Source: Cronobacter muytjensii ATCC 51329 (lineage in GTDB: Bacteria > Pseudomonadota > Gammaproteobacteria > Enterobacterales > Enterobacteriaceae). From it: a stretch of 64,000 nucleotides of DNA. Under the pieces are notes generated by a model. That model saw only the letters and a list, made by a program, of their open reading frames with translations. It did not search any database and was not told the origin of the DNA. Both the position numbers and the translations under genes were made by a program. Shown here one piece after another: positions 9,062 through 17,663 of this stretch. Where the stretch lies: the NCBI RefSeq assembly GCF_001277195.1, contig NZ_CP012268.1:620001-684000 (forward strand). The letters run 5' to 3'. The stretch's first letter is position 1, and every line of letters starts with the position of its first letter.

Positions 9062-10256
9062 TGGTTGCCCCCTCGCGATCTAATGCCTGCAGGAGTACCC
9101 CTTTCGAGATAACGCCCACATACTGTTGCTCTTCGCCCACCACCGGGACGGCGCATGGCGCCACCCCAACCGGTGAGAGCAGTTCGCTGAGCGGCGTGTC
9201 GGCGCTCACCGCAGCAGGCGTGTCCAGCAACGCGCTGTCCAGCCCCTGGCCTGCCGCCAGCGCCGCTTTCAGGGAGTCCACCGAGACGGTGCCGACAAAG
9301 CGGTTACCGCGCTCGACGACGTAACCAAACTCGCGATCTTCATCCTGCAACAGTTTGATTGCGGAACGCGGGCCAAACCCCGGCGTTTTACGCAGCAGAC
9401 CGCCGGGGCTTCGGCGGGCGATATCTTTCGCGCTGAAGACCTGGCTGATATCGACGCCGCGGAAAAACGTGCGCACATAATCGTTCGCCGGGTTATTAAG
9501 AATTTCATCCGGCGTGCCGACCTGCACCACTTCACCGTTTTGCATAATCGCGATACGATCGCCAATTCGCATGGCTTCGTCGAGGTCGTGGGAAATAAAC
9601 ACAATGGTGCGCTGATGACGCGATTGCAGCTTAATTAATTCATCCTGCATTTCGCTGCGAATTAATGGGTCGAGCGCCGAGAACGCCTCATCCATTAACA
9701 GAATATCCGGGTTAATGGCCAGTGCGCGCGCAAGCCCAACGCGCTGACGCATCCCGCCGGAAAGTTCATCCGGATAGGCGTGCGCGTAATTTTCAAGCCC
9801 GACCTGACGCAGCGCGTCGAGCGCTTTTTCCTGACGTTCTTTCAGCGGTACGCCGGCTAATTCCATGCCGAAAGCGGTATTATTTAATACCGTCATATGC
9901 GGCATCAGCGCGAATGACTGGAATACCATCGCTATCTTTTTCTTGCGCACCTCGCGCAGCGCGGTGTCTGATATTTTAGCGATATCTTCGCCGTCAATCA
10001 GCACCTGGCCGCGGGTGGGTTCAATCAGGCGATTGAGAAGGCGAACCATAGTGGATTTACCCGATCCGGATAATCCCATGATGACAAATATCTCGCCTTC
10101 TTCAATGGCCAGAGTGGCGTCTTTAACGCCGACAGATAGCCCGGTTTTTTCAAGTATTTCCGCTTTTGAAAGCCCTTGGTCAATATATTTAAAGGCCCGT
10201 TGCGGATGCTCTCCAAATATTTTGTATAGATTCTTAATCTCTAATTTAATTGCCAT
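9054..10256 (-). CDS. proV: ProV, ATPase of the ProU betaine ABC importer
   Basis: At 400 residues this has the usual ProV length. Walker A is GLSGSGKST (about residue 60), the signature is LSGGMRQR, and Walker B is ILLMDEAFSALDP. Two C-terminal CBS domains (about 280-395) are expected to sense ionic strength. It is the first gene of proVWX. The promoter at 10325-10352 matches the osmoregulated sigma70 proU promoter of E. coli. The 5' end of the gene is clearly more AT-rich than the rest, which fits the downstream H-NS-binding silencer known in E. coli proV. Confidence 0.97.
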   Translation of the reverse strand: MAIKLEIKNLYKIFGEHPQRAFKYIDQGLSKAEILEKTGLSVGVKDATLAIEEGEIFVIMGLSGSGKSTMVRLLNRLIEPTRGQVLIDGEDIAKISDTALREVRKKKIAMVFQSFALMPHMTVLNNTAFGMELAGVPLKERQEKALDALRQVGLENYAHAYPDELSGGMRQRVGLARALAINPDILLMDEAFSALDPLIRSEMQDELIKLQSRHQRTIVFISHDLDEAMRIGDRIAIMQNGEVVQVGTPDEILNNPANDYVRTFFRGVDISQVFSAKDIARRSPGGLLRKTPGFGPRSAIKLLQDEDREFGYVVERGNRFVGTVSVDSLKAALAAGQGLDSALLDTPAAVSADTPLSELLSPVGVAPCAVPVVGEEQQYVGVISKGVLLQALDREGATND

Positions 10257-10324
10257 GCAATAGCGTGAGTCCTGTTATATTTTGCCGTTAAGATGATTCC
10301 TGCAGGAAATAGTTACCGGGGCAT

Positions 10325-10352
10325 ACCCTAACATACTCAGATTCTGAGACAA
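10325..10352 (-). promoter_or_regulatory. proU P2-like sigma70 promoter
   Basis: On the minus strand, -35 TTGTCT (10347-10352), a 16-bp spacer and -10 TAGGGT (10325-10330). The block TGAGTATGTTAGGGTA is nearly the same as E. coli proU P2, whose unusual -10 is also TAGGGT. Start of transcription is expected near 10318, about 60 bp before proV. Confidence 0.85.
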
Positions 10353-10471
10353 CCCTCAATTTCCGGCGCGCACGGCGAAATGCTGCGACAAAACGCCATT
10401 ATTTCCCGGTATTACTGGGCTGAGCGGCAGGCGACAGGAGACGATATTTTTCGTTTTACACAGTGAAATCA

Positions 10472-10496
10472 CGGGCGAATCAGCGTGATTCGCCCG
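10472..10496. repeat. Perfect 11-bp-stem inverted repeat between nrdF and proV
   Basis: Arms CGGGCGAATCA and TGATTCGCCCG flank a 3-base loop. It lies about 115 bp downstream of the nrdF stop and 120 bp upstream of the proV -35. There is no strong T-run on either side, so it may be a weak nrdHIEF terminator or an operator. The rest of the 354-bp nrdF-proV gap (10257-10610) is AT-rich at its nrdF end and holds nothing else I recognise beyond the proU promoter. Confidence 0.55.
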
Positions 10497-10610
10497 GAAG
10501 AGAGTGGAAATAGCGTTCCGGAATGTTGCAGAGATATTTTCGTGAATTTTACAATTTTTTAGCAAATAATTCTGACGGCAATTCAGCCATTATTTACGCG
10601 TATAAGCGAA

Positions 10611-11573
10611 TTAAAAATCCCAGTCCTCGTCTTCGGTTTCCACCGCTTTGCCCATGACATAAGACGAACCGGAGCCGGAGAAAAAGTCGTGGTTTTCGTC
10701 TGCGCCAGGGGAGAGCGCCGCCAGAATCGACGGATTCACCTGCGCCATTTCCGCCGGGAAAAGGGCCTCATAACCCAGGTTCATCAGCGCCTTATTCGCG
10801 TTGTAACAGAGAAATGCGCTGACATCGTCCACCCAGCCAACCTCGCGGTACAGCGCCGCGGTGTAGGCAAGTTCGTTATCATAAAGATCCATCATCAGAT
10901 CCAGCGCGAACGCTTTAAGCGATTCACGCCTTAGCGCGTCCACCTTCGCCAGTGCCTGCTGATATTTGTAGCCGATGTAATACCCGTGCACCGCTTCGTC
11001 ACGAATGATCAGACGAATGAGATCGGCGGTATTGGTGAGCTTGCCGCGGCTCGACCAGTACATCGGCAGATAAAAGCCGGAGTAGAACAGGAACGACTCC
11101 AGAAACACGCTCGCGATTTTCTTTTTCAGCGGATCGTTTTCGCGATAGTGCTCAAGAATTATCTGCGCTTTACGCTGAAGCGGCGCGTTCTCTTCGCTCC
11201 AGGCGTAGGCGGCGTCGACATCTTTGGTCTGGCAGAGCGTCGAGAAAATGGAGCTGTACGAGCGGGCGTGTACGGCCTCCATAAAGCTGACGTTCGAGAG
11301 CACGGCTTCTTCATGCGGCGTGATGGCGTCCGCCATCAGCGCGGGCGCGCCGACCACGTTCTGAATGGTGTCGAGCAGCGTCAGCCCGGTGAACACGCGA
11401 ATGGTAAGCTGCTGTTCGCCTGGCGTTAATGTCTGCCAGGCCGGAATGTCGTTCGACAGCGGCACTTTTTCCGGCAGCCAGAAGTTGCTGGTGAGCCGGT
11501 TCCACACCTCCAGATCTTTCTCGTCCTGAAGTTTGTTCCAGTTAATGGCGCTAATACGGCTTAAACGGGTCAT
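10611..11573 (-). CDS. nrdF: NrdF, class Ib ribonucleotide reductase beta subunit
   Basis: This 320-residue ferritin-like protein holds the dimetal-tyrosyl cofactor that starts catalysis in NrdE. Two metal-ligand ExxH motifs are visible: EAVHARSYSS and DEAVHGYYIG. In enterics the active cofactor is dimanganese, assembled with NrdI. It is the last gene of nrdHIEF, 9 bp after nrdE. Confidence 0.97.
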   Translation of the reverse strand: MTRLSRISAINWNKLQDEKDLEVWNRLTSNFWLPEKVPLSNDIPAWQTLTPGEQQLTIRVFTGLTLLDTIQNVVGAPALMADAITPHEEAVLSNVSFMEAVHARSYSSIFSTLCQTKDVDAAYAWSEENAPLQRKAQIILEHYRENDPLKKKIASVFLESFLFYSGFYLPMYWSSRGKLTNTADLIRLIIRDEAVHGYYIGYKYQQALAKVDALRRESLKAFALDLMMDLYDNELAYTAALYREVGWVDDVSAFLCYNANKALMNLGYEALFPAEMAQVNPSILAALSPGADENHDFFSGSGSSYVMGKAVETEDEDWDF

Positions 11574-11582
11574 GGTGATTCC

Positions 11583-13733
11583 TCACAGGGCGCAGGAGAC
11601 GCAGCCCTCAATTTCGGTGCCTTCCAGCGCCAGCTGGCGCAGTCGAATGTAATAAAGCGTCTTGATGCCTTTCTTCCAGGCGTAAATCTGCGCCCGGTTG
11701 ATATCGCGGGTGGTGGCGGTATCCGGGAAGAACAGCGTCAGCGACAGCCCCTGATCCACATGACGCGTGGCCTCGGCATAGGTGTCGATGATTTTTTCCG
11801 GGCCGATTTCATAGGCATCCTGATACAGCGCCAGGTTTTCGTTGGTCATAAACGGCGCGGGGTAATAGACGCGGCCAATTTTGCCTTCCTTGCGGATCTC
11901 GATTTTCGAGACGATCGGATGAATGCTCGACGTCGCATGGTTAATGTAGGAGATAGAGCCGGTCGGCGGCACGGCCTGCAGGTTACGGTTATAAAGCCCG
12001 TGACGCATAACGTCGTCGCGAAGCTTACGCCACATCTGCTGGGTTGGAAGCGTGATGCCCGCCTTCTCAAACAGCGCCTGCACTTTAGCGGTTTTGGGCG
12101 TCCATGCCTGCGCGAGGTATTTGTCGAAGTACTCGCCGCTGGCGTAACGCGAGCGTTCAAAACCCTCGAAGCGCACGCCGCGCTCGCGCGCCAGCATCAT
12201 TGAGGTGTGCAGCGCGTGCCAGGTGATGGTGTAAAAATAGAGATTGGTGAAATCGAGCCCTTCCGGCGAGCCGTACGCGATGCCTTCGCGCGCCAGATAG
12301 CCGTGCAGGTTCATCTGCCCGAGCCCGATGGCGTGCGAGGCGGAGTTGCCCGCTTCAATGGACGGCACGCTGCGGATATGGCTCATATCAGAAACCGCAG
12401 TCAGCGCGCGTACGGCAACCTCCACCGTGCGGCCAAAGTCTGGCGAGTCCATCGTATGGGCGATATTCAGCGAACCGAGGTTACAGGAGATATCCTGGCC
12501 CACCGTTGCATAATCGAGGTTTTCATCAAACGTGGACGCGCTGTTGACCTGCAAAATCTCCGAGCACAGGTTGCTCATGTTAATGCGCCCGGCAATCGGG
12601 TTGGCGCGGTTAACCGTATCCTCAAACATGATGTACGGATAGCCGGATTCAAACTGGATCTCCGCCAGCCGCTGGAACAGCTCGCGGGCGCTGATGTACT
12701 GCTTGCGAACGCGATCGTCTTCCACCAGTTGTGAATACATTTCGCTGACGCTGATATCGCCGAACGGTTTACCATAAAGGCGCTCCACGTCGTAAGGCGA
12801 GAACAGCGCCATCTGCGCGTTGGCTTTGGCGAGTTCAAAGGTGATATCCGGGATAACCACGCCGAGCGACAGCGTTTTGATGCGGATTTTCTCATCGGCG
12901 TTTTCGCGTTTGGTATCGAGAAACCGCAGGATATCGGGGTGGTGCGCGTTAAGATAGACCGCGCCTGCGCCCTGACGGGCGCCGAGCTGGTTAGCGTAAG
13001 AAAACGCGTCTTCCAGCATTTTCATCACCGGGATCACGCCGGAAGACTGATTTTCGATGCGCTTAATCGGCGCGCCCGCTTCGCGCAAATTCGAGAGCGA
13101 AAACGCCACGCCGCCGCCGCGTTTGGAGAGCTGGAGCGCGGCGTTCACCGCACGCCCGATGGACTCCATATTATCCTCGATGCGCAGCAGGAAGCAGGAG
13201 ACCAGCTCGCCGCGCTGCTTTTTCCCGCAGTTAAGGAAGGTCGGCGTCGCGGGCTGGAAGCGGCCGCTTAAGATCTCGTCCAGGATCTGGCGCGCGAGGG
13301 CTTCATCGCCACAGGCGAGCGTCAGCGCCACCATGCAGGCGCGGTCCGGGAAGTGCTCCAGGTAATGTTTGCCATCGAAGGTTTTCAGCGTGTAGCTGGT
13401 GTAAAACTTCCACGCGCCAAGAAACGTTTTAAAGGTGAAGCCGTACCGGTGCGCCGCGTCAAACAGCCCGGCGACGAAGTCCGCGTGGTAGCGCTTAAGC
13501 ACGTTGTCATCGTAATAGCCTTCGCTCACCAGATACGCAAGCCGCGTGTGGGCGTCGGGGAAAGCCACCGTACGCGGCTGCACGTGGGCGGCCATAAAAG
13601 CCTCCACCGCTTCGCGGTCTTTGGCAAACTGGATGCGACCAGACGCGTCGTAAAGGTTGAGCATCGCGTTCAGCGCGTGATAGTCCGGCGGCGTTTGCAT
13701 TGCGGCTTCGCCGGTTAGTGATGTCGTTGCCAA
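11583..13733 (-). CDS. nrdE: NrdE, class Ib ribonucleotide reductase catalytic subunit
   Basis: This 716-residue protein (E. coli NrdE is 714) reduces ribonucleoside diphosphates. Visible features are the N-terminal NrdE-type domain, substrate-site cysteines in GELVSCFLLR and SNLCSEILQ, and the C-terminal redox pair GCVSCAL that is recharged by NrdH. The ATP-cone of class Ia enzymes is not apparent, as expected for class Ib. It overlaps nrdI by 19 bp, an arrangement typical of this operon. Confidence 0.97.
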   Translation of the reverse strand: MATTSLTGEAAMQTPPDYHALNAMLNLYDASGRIQFAKDREAVEAFMAAHVQPRTVAFPDAHTRLAYLVSEGYYDDNVLKRYHADFVAGLFDAAHRYGFTFKTFLGAWKFYTSYTLKTFDGKHYLEHFPDRACMVALTLACGDEALARQILDEILSGRFQPATPTFLNCGKKQRGELVSCFLLRIEDNMESIGRAVNAALQLSKRGGGVAFSLSNLREAGAPIKRIENQSSGVIPVMKMLEDAFSYANQLGARQGAGAVYLNAHHPDILRFLDTKRENADEKIRIKTLSLGVVIPDITFELAKANAQMALFSPYDVERLYGKPFGDISVSEMYSQLVEDDRVRKQYISARELFQRLAEIQFESGYPYIMFEDTVNRANPIAGRINMSNLCSEILQVNSASTFDENLDYATVGQDISCNLGSLNIAHTMDSPDFGRTVEVAVRALTAVSDMSHIRSVPSIEAGNSASHAIGLGQMNLHGYLAREGIAYGSPEGLDFTNLYFYTITWHALHTSMMLARERGVRFEGFERSRYASGEYFDKYLAQAWTPKTAKVQALFEKAGITLPTQQMWRKLRDDVMRHGLYNRNLQAVPPTGSISYINHATSSIHPIVSKIEIRKEGKIGRVYYPAPFMTNENLALYQDAYEIGPEKIIDTYAEATRHVDQGLSLTLFFPDTATTRDINRAQIYAWKKGIKTLYYIRLRQLALEGTEIEGCVSCAL

Positions 13734-14116
13734 AATTCGTTGACTCCCTTACGCACGTTGTCGATATCTTGCCCGGTGCCCATCAGCTCAAAGCGATAGA
13801 GAAAAGGCACCTGACATTTGCGGGCGATGACGTCGCCGGCGCGGCAAAACCCCTCGCCGAAGTTACGGTTGCCTGCGGCGATAACGCCGCGCAGCAGCGC
13901 ACGATTATGTTCATCGTTAAGAAACCGGATAACCTGGCGCGGCACAGCGCCTGCCGTTCCGCCCCCGCCGTAGGTCGGTACTACCAGGATGTACGGCTCG
14001 TCTGCCCGTAGCCGCGCGTCATCCTCAAGCGGAATACGCTGTGCCGGCAGGCCCAGCCGCGCGATAAAACGATGGGTGTTTTCCGAGCGGCTGGAGAAGT
14101 AAATCAACGTGCTCAT
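13715..14116 (-). CDS. nrdI: NrdI, flavodoxin-like activator of NrdF
   Basis: This 133-residue flavoprotein supplies oxidant for assembly of the Mn(III)2-tyrosyl cofactor in NrdF. The N-terminal phosphate-binding segment is IYFSSRSENTHRF, and VPTYGGGG is the other FMN contact. Its stop overlaps nrdE by 19 bp and its start overlaps the nrdH stop by 4 bp (ATGA), so the operon is translationally coupled. Confidence 0.96.
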   Translation of the reverse strand: MSTLIYFSSRSENTHRFIARLGLPAQRIPLEDDARLRADEPYILVVPTYGGGGTAGAVPRQVIRFLNDEHNRALLRGVIAAGNRNFGEGFCRAGDVIARKCQVPFLYRFELMGTGQDIDNVRKGVNEFWQRHH

Positions 14117-14358
14117 GCGTTTGCCGCAAGCGAGTCCGCGCGCAGACGGTTAATCATGTCCGGGCGAAAGCCGCTCCAGCTCAGGTCGTCGGCCATGACC
14201 ACCGGCAACTGGCGGAAACCCTGCTCGCGCAGCGTGTCGATAGCCTCAGGCTGTTCGTCGAGATTGATGGTGTCAAACGCGATCCCGCGGCTTTCCAGCG
14301 CGCGTTTAGTGGCGTGACACTGGACGCAATCATTTCTTGTGTAAATAGTTATGCGCAT
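14113..14358 (-). CDS. nrdH: NrdH, glutaredoxin-like electron donor to NrdE
   Basis: This 81-residue redoxin carries the CVQC active site in IYTRNDCVQCHATKRAL and the C-terminal WSGFRPD signature of NrdH. It passes electrons from thioredoxin reductase to NrdE. The longer in-frame ORF reaching 14460 is rejected because the protein begins MRITIY at 14358, exactly as in E. coli, and the extra residues would run through the promoter and leader. It is the first gene of nrdHIEF. Confidence 0.96.
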   Translation of the reverse strand: MRITIYTRNDCVQCHATKRALESRGIAFDTINLDEQPEAIDTLREQGFRQLPVVMADDLSWSGFRPDMINRLRADSLAANA

Positions 14359-14431
14359 GATTCGTATTCTCATCAATATGTTAAAATCCCCACCGCGGTG
14401 CAGTGTTGATTGGGGGGGGCTGATAAGAAAG

Positions 14432-14478
14432 ATACTAGATGTAGTTGTGATAACTTTCAACTACGCAATATATAGGGT
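14432..14478 (-). promoter_or_regulatory. nrdH promoter with two NrdR boxes
   Basis: On the minus strand, -35 TTGAAA (14455-14460), a 17-bp spacer and -10 TAGTAT (14432-14437). Two imperfect palindromes resemble the NrdR box consensus (ACACWATATATWGTGT): ACCCTATATATTGCGT at 14463-14478 and CAACTACATCTAGTAT at 14432-14447. Their centres are 31 bp apart, three helical turns, and they flank and cover the promoter. NrdR, loaded with (d)ATP, represses nrd operons in this way. A Fur site is known upstream of nrdH in E. coli but I could not define one. Confidence 0.75.
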
Positions 14479-14637
14479 TTCTGACAGGCGGAGCCACAAC
14501 GACGCGCAGAAGCAGGCATGGCAGCGCCTGGACGCAAAAAGGGGCTGAAAAATATTAAGCAGGGCGGAAAGGCGAGGGGGGAGCAGAAAACCGTTCCCCG
14601 GCAGCGCCGGGGAAAAGGCATTGAACCGTGCTTCAGA

Positions 14638-14964
14638 TTAGCGGCGAGAGATAAGCAGTGCGCCGAGGAAAATCCCGACGGCCGCGCCGATACCCAGACT
14701 GCTCAGCGGACGTTCACGCACAAATGTGCTGGCGCAGCTCACGGCGTCGCGGGCGGCCTGGTTGACCTGGCTTCTGCCGTGCATACGGGCGCGGGTTTCA
14801 CGCAGCAGCGATTCCGCTTTGCGACGCGCGACATCGGCTTCGCCTTTGGCATCGCTGCCCCAGGACTTCAGTACGCCTTCCAGCGTATCGGCAAGGCGGC
14901 TGATATCGTGGTTGATTTCGCTGACGCCATCGTTCACATCGTTACGGGTGTTTCTATTAAACAT
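14638..14964 (-). CDS. ygaM: YgaM, ElaB/YqjD-family membrane-anchored ribosome-associated protein
   Basis: This 108-residue protein has a helical, charged N-terminal part (about 1-75) and a single C-terminal membrane segment (SLGIGAAVGIFLGALLI) ending in SRR. That is the layout of the ElaB/YqjD/YgaM family, C-tail-anchored proteins linked to ribosomes at the inner membrane in stationary phase. A clear ribosome binding site (AGGGAGAA) precedes the start. It is transcribed away from ygaC. Confidence 0.9.
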   Translation of the reverse strand: MFNRNTRNDVNDGVSEINHDISRLADTLEGVLKSWGSDAKGEADVARRKAESLLRETRARMHGRSQVNQAARDAVSCASTFVRERPLSSLGIGAAVGIFLGALLISRR

Positions 14965-15124
14965 AACGTTCTCCCTCTGTGTTTACTTAATCAAAGTATA
15001 GAACAAAATGTGAGCCGCTTCGGCGTGCCGGGCCGTCAGAGGGCCTTTCTGGACTTTTCCGAAAGCCCTGCTATTCCTCCTAATGTAAGGTTTCCCCGCA
15101 GTCTGAAGCAGATGAGGAAAATTT

Positions 15125-15469
15125 ATGTATTTACGACCCGATGAGGTGGCGCGCGTACTGGAAAAGGCAGGATTTACCATGGATGTGGTGACGCCAAAAA
15201 CTTATGGTTATCGTCGCGGCGAGAATTATGTATATGTGAATCGCGAAGCGCGTATGGGGCGCACGGCGCTGGTCATTCACCCGACGCTCAGGGAGCGCAG
15301 CCAGTCGCTGGCGGACCCGGCTTCAGAAATGAAAACCTGCGATCACTACCAGCAGTTTCCGCTGTGGCTTGGCGGCGACGCGCAGGAACATTACGGCATC
15401 CCGCTGGGATTCAGCTCCCGCATGGCGCTGGAGCGTTATCTGAACGGCTTATTTGGCGAACCGCAGTAA
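15125..15469 (+). CDS. ygaC: YgaC, DUF2002 family protein
   Basis: This 114-residue cytoplasmic protein has the same length and key segments as E. coli YgaC (MYLRPDEVARVLEKAGF, GYRRGENYVYVNREARMGR). The function is unknown; in E. coli it is Fur-regulated. The start is preceded by GAGGAAAATTT. It converges on alaE with only 11 bp between the stop codons. Confidence 0.92.
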   Translation: MYLRPDEVARVLEKAGFTMDVVTPKTYGYRRGENYVYVNREARMGRTALVIHPTLRERSQSLADPASEMKTCDHYQQFPLWLGGDAQEHYGIPLGFSSRMALERYLNGLFGEPQ

Positions 15470-15480
15470 TCCTTCCCTTC

Positions 15481-15936
15481 TCAGGCCTGCGCGCTGACCG
15501 GCGCGGCGGGACTTACCCGGAACAGACGGCGGCAGTAATCGAGGAAATACCCGTAGGCCGCCCCCATCATCATCGACACCACAATATTGGAACTCACCGC
15601 AGCGATAATCTGCGGGATATCCGCGCCAACAAAAAGAAGAATAGCGGCGTAGACCGGCGACTGGAATGTAATGTAGGCGAACACATCTGCGATGTTTTTA
15701 ACGAGACGGCTTTTACCCAGACGCGCCGCAGCGCGCATGAACGCGTCGCGATAAAGCCCGTAAGGCCAGGCGATGACCATATTGACCGGTATCGCAACCA
15801 GGCGTGACGAGAGCGATTGTTCGAAGCTCATTCCGGAGACAAATATTTCAATCATCATCCCCACGACGGAGCAATACACTACCATGGCAAAGGTGTCCGC
15901 TACGGCGTGACGCAGGCGAGAATGCGGCGAAAACAT
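15481..15936 (-). CDS. alaE: AlaE, inner membrane L-alanine exporter
   Basis: This 151-residue membrane protein has four hydrophobic segments and matches E. coli AlaE (149 residues) along its length, for example RLRHAVADTFAMVVYCSVV and AAVSSNIVVSMMMGAAYGYF. It exports L-alanine and prevents toxic build-up from alanyl peptides. The start at 15936 (MFSPHSR) has AGGAGC upstream and is preferred over an in-frame start at 16050. Confidence 0.95.
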   Translation of the reverse strand: MFSPHSRLRHAVADTFAMVVYCSVVGMMIEIFVSGMSFEQSLSSRLVAIPVNMVIAWPYGLYRDAFMRAAARLGKSRLVKNIADVFAYITFQSPVYAAILLFVGADIPQIIAAVSSNIVVSMMMGAAYGYFLDYCRRLFRVSPAAPVSAQA

Positions 15937-16457
15937 GAAATTAAGCTCCTGAACCATCAACAGGGAAAACGGGAAAGGTAAGGTCGCGCTGGCGATATGC
16001 CTGGCATTTTGCGCTGATGGTAGAGTATATGGCTGGTTTGTTGCTTTCAATTAGCTATAAATTTTTATTTATCGCCGCTTTGTCAATAAAATCCTCTGTA
16101 AATTCAAAAACGTGCGTCGCCTCGCTATTTTTAACGGGGATCGTTTATTTTTTGTTAATTTTCATAGGCTTAATTTTATCAGAGAAGCCGTGTCGCTTCA
16201 GCGGCGGCAGGGAATGTTTTGCGGCGCGCTTTTAACTGGCACGCGGAGTTTCAGATAACGCGTTACGCCAAAAGCCAGAGTTTTATGCTGTTTTCGGCAG
16301 GCGTTAGCATCTTGCCCGAGAGTGACCGGCGAGCGCTATTTATCTGCGGGATGAATATGATTAGCCCGTCGCAAAACGGCTTTAACCAGAATTCAGCCCA
16401 CGCGCGTGCGGGTGGCGGATAATGAACGCCTGTTTTTCACGGCTTTTAGCAAGGAAC
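15937..16457. other. AT-rich gap upstream of alaE (no stpA)
   Basis: About 520 bp without a convincing gene. From about 16040 to 16180 it is strongly AT-rich. A plus-strand ORF at 16017-16235 would encode 72 hydrophobic residues but has no ribosome binding site and only AT-driven hydrophobicity. In E. coli stpA and ygaVP lie between alaE and yqaE; no remnant of StpA is visible. Confidence 0.55.
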
Positions 16458-16766
16458 ATGAACACAACGATCGATGTTTTACACCACTTTGAGCGGGGCG
16501 TGCTGATGCTCACCTGCGAAGGGCGGCTTCGCAAAAAACTTCTGCGCTTCTGGTTTGAGTGCCTGATGGATATTCCACCCGCTGCGCTGGCGCAGGGGGT
16601 ACGACCTGAACTGCAGGTGCTTAGTGACCATTTCAGCGGCCCACACGCCCGCCCGTTGCAAGACTGGTGTGAGGAAGACCTTCAGGTATTGCTCAGGCAG
16701 CTCCTCGCGTTTTACCACCGGCTTAGCGAACAGGCGTTCGCAGAAAGCCGCGTTCTTGTTCGTTGA
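16458..16766 (+). CDS. Unrecognised small protein (about 102 residues)
   Basis: I do not recognise this protein. It reads as leucine-rich and mostly helical, with a mixed-charge middle (LQDWCEEDLQVLLRQLLAFY). Codon choice looks like that of neighbouring real genes. The start at 16458 has AAGGA just upstream; a longer frame to 16422 has only a poor site. A GC hairpin without T-run (GCGCCCC / GGGGGCGC) follows the stop. The opposite strand also has an ORF here (16479-16856), which I judge less likely. Confidence 0.45.
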   Translation: MNTTIDVLHHFERGVLMLTCEGRLRKKLLRFWFECLMDIPPAALAQGVRPELQVLSDHFSGPHARPLQDWCEEDLQVLLRQLLAFYHRLSEQAFAESRVLVR

Positions 16767-16903
16767 TGGGCGATGAGGCGCCCCGGTGGGGGCGCTTCGC
16801 TTACCACCCATAAGGGAATAATAAGATTCTGGTTGCAGGGCGGATACCTGCATCATAGCGGCCTGCTATCTTATCCACCTGCCTTCTCACACACCGACAA
16901 CAC

Positions 16904-17083
16904 TCAACACACGCCGAAGTCACCGTCTTCTTTATATAACGCTACATCGGCTGCTTTAAGCGTGATTTTCTCGCCCTGTGCGTCATCCGGGCGCACCGCG
17001 ACAATCTGGTCGCCATGCACTTCAATGACTTTCAGCTTCGGGCCGCCCAGTCGCGGTTGTACGATATCGCCAGCTTCAAACAT
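16904..17083 (-). CDS. YodC-like (DUF2158) small protein
   Basis: This 59-residue protein begins MFEAGDIVQPRLGGPKLKVI, which fits the short DUF2158/YodC fold, a small beta barrel whose function is unknown. The start at 17083 has a near-perfect AGGAGGT four bases upstream, so a longer frame to 17143 is rejected. It ends DGDFGVC with a C-terminal Cys. It stands alone, with no partner on the same strand. Confidence 0.7.
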   Translation of the reverse strand: MFEAGDIVQPRLGGPKLKVIEVHGDQIVAVRPDDAQGEKITLKAADVALYKEDGDFGVC

Positions 17084-17311
17084 TATGACCTCCTGATTAT
17101 TCACATCGTTTACTAACAGTAGCCCACCTGCGCGCACCTTCACAAGCTGCGCGCAGATGCCTCGTGGGAGAAGGAGTAACGCGATACGCTCTGTATAGCC
17201 ACGTTAGGCCAGGTAAAGTCCTGTATGAAGGGTGGCGTTTTACAGTTTAACGACTAAACTTAATAAAATAAGCAACTTACAATGAGCTGCAAAACCACTA
17301 CAGGAGTAACT

Positions 17312-17470
17312 ATGGGATTCTGGAGAATCGTTTTTACCATCATTCTGCCGCCGCTTGGCGTACTGCTGGGTAAAGGTTTCGGCTGGGCGTTTATTCTCAA
17401 CATCCTTCTGACGCTGCTGGGTTACATCCCGGGCCTCATCCACGCCTTCTGGGTACAGTCCAAAAACTAA
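17312..17470 (+). CDS. yqaE: YqaE, Pmp3/UPF0057 small membrane protein
   Basis: This 52-residue, two-helix membrane protein (ILPPLGVLLGKGFGWAFILN, then LLGYIPGLIHAFW) is almost the same as E. coli YqaE. The family is stress-induced and is thought to affect membrane potential. CAGGAGTAACT precedes the ATG at 17312; the frame also runs upstream to 17282 but the family start is MGFWRI. A strong terminator follows. Confidence 0.95.
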   Translation: MGFWRIVFTIILPPLGVLLGKGFGWAFILNILLTLLGYIPGLIHAFWVQSKN

Positions 17471-17485
17471 CCCTCCGCGTTCATT

Positions 17486-17512
17486 AAAAAAACCCGCTTC
17501 GGCGGGTTTTTT
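17486..17512 (+). terminator. Terminator of yqaE
   Basis: AAAAAACCCGC TTCG GCGGGTTTTTT: a UUCG-tetraloop hairpin with a T-run, 15 bp after the yqaE stop. Confidence 0.9.
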
Positions 17513-17663
17513 GCGTCTCGTCATCCTGCTTTTTCCTGCCTGCTGCCCTTTTTGAAACCGTTCATTCTTTCGCCGTTTCGTTGCATTTTTTGCTTATAAA
17601 ACGTGCGGTTTTACTCACGCTTAACAATATTTTAGTAAATGAACTGTTTTATCAGAAACTTTT

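Noticed and set aside
10356..10565. Minus-strand 69-codon ORF between nrdF and proV
   Set aside because: It overlaps the 11-bp inverted repeat, has no ribosome binding site, and occupies the proU upstream region.
16017..16235. Plus-strand 72-codon hydrophobic ORF upstream of alaE
   Set aside because: No ribosome binding site, and the hydrophobic residues follow from the local AT-richness. It remains possible but unsupported.
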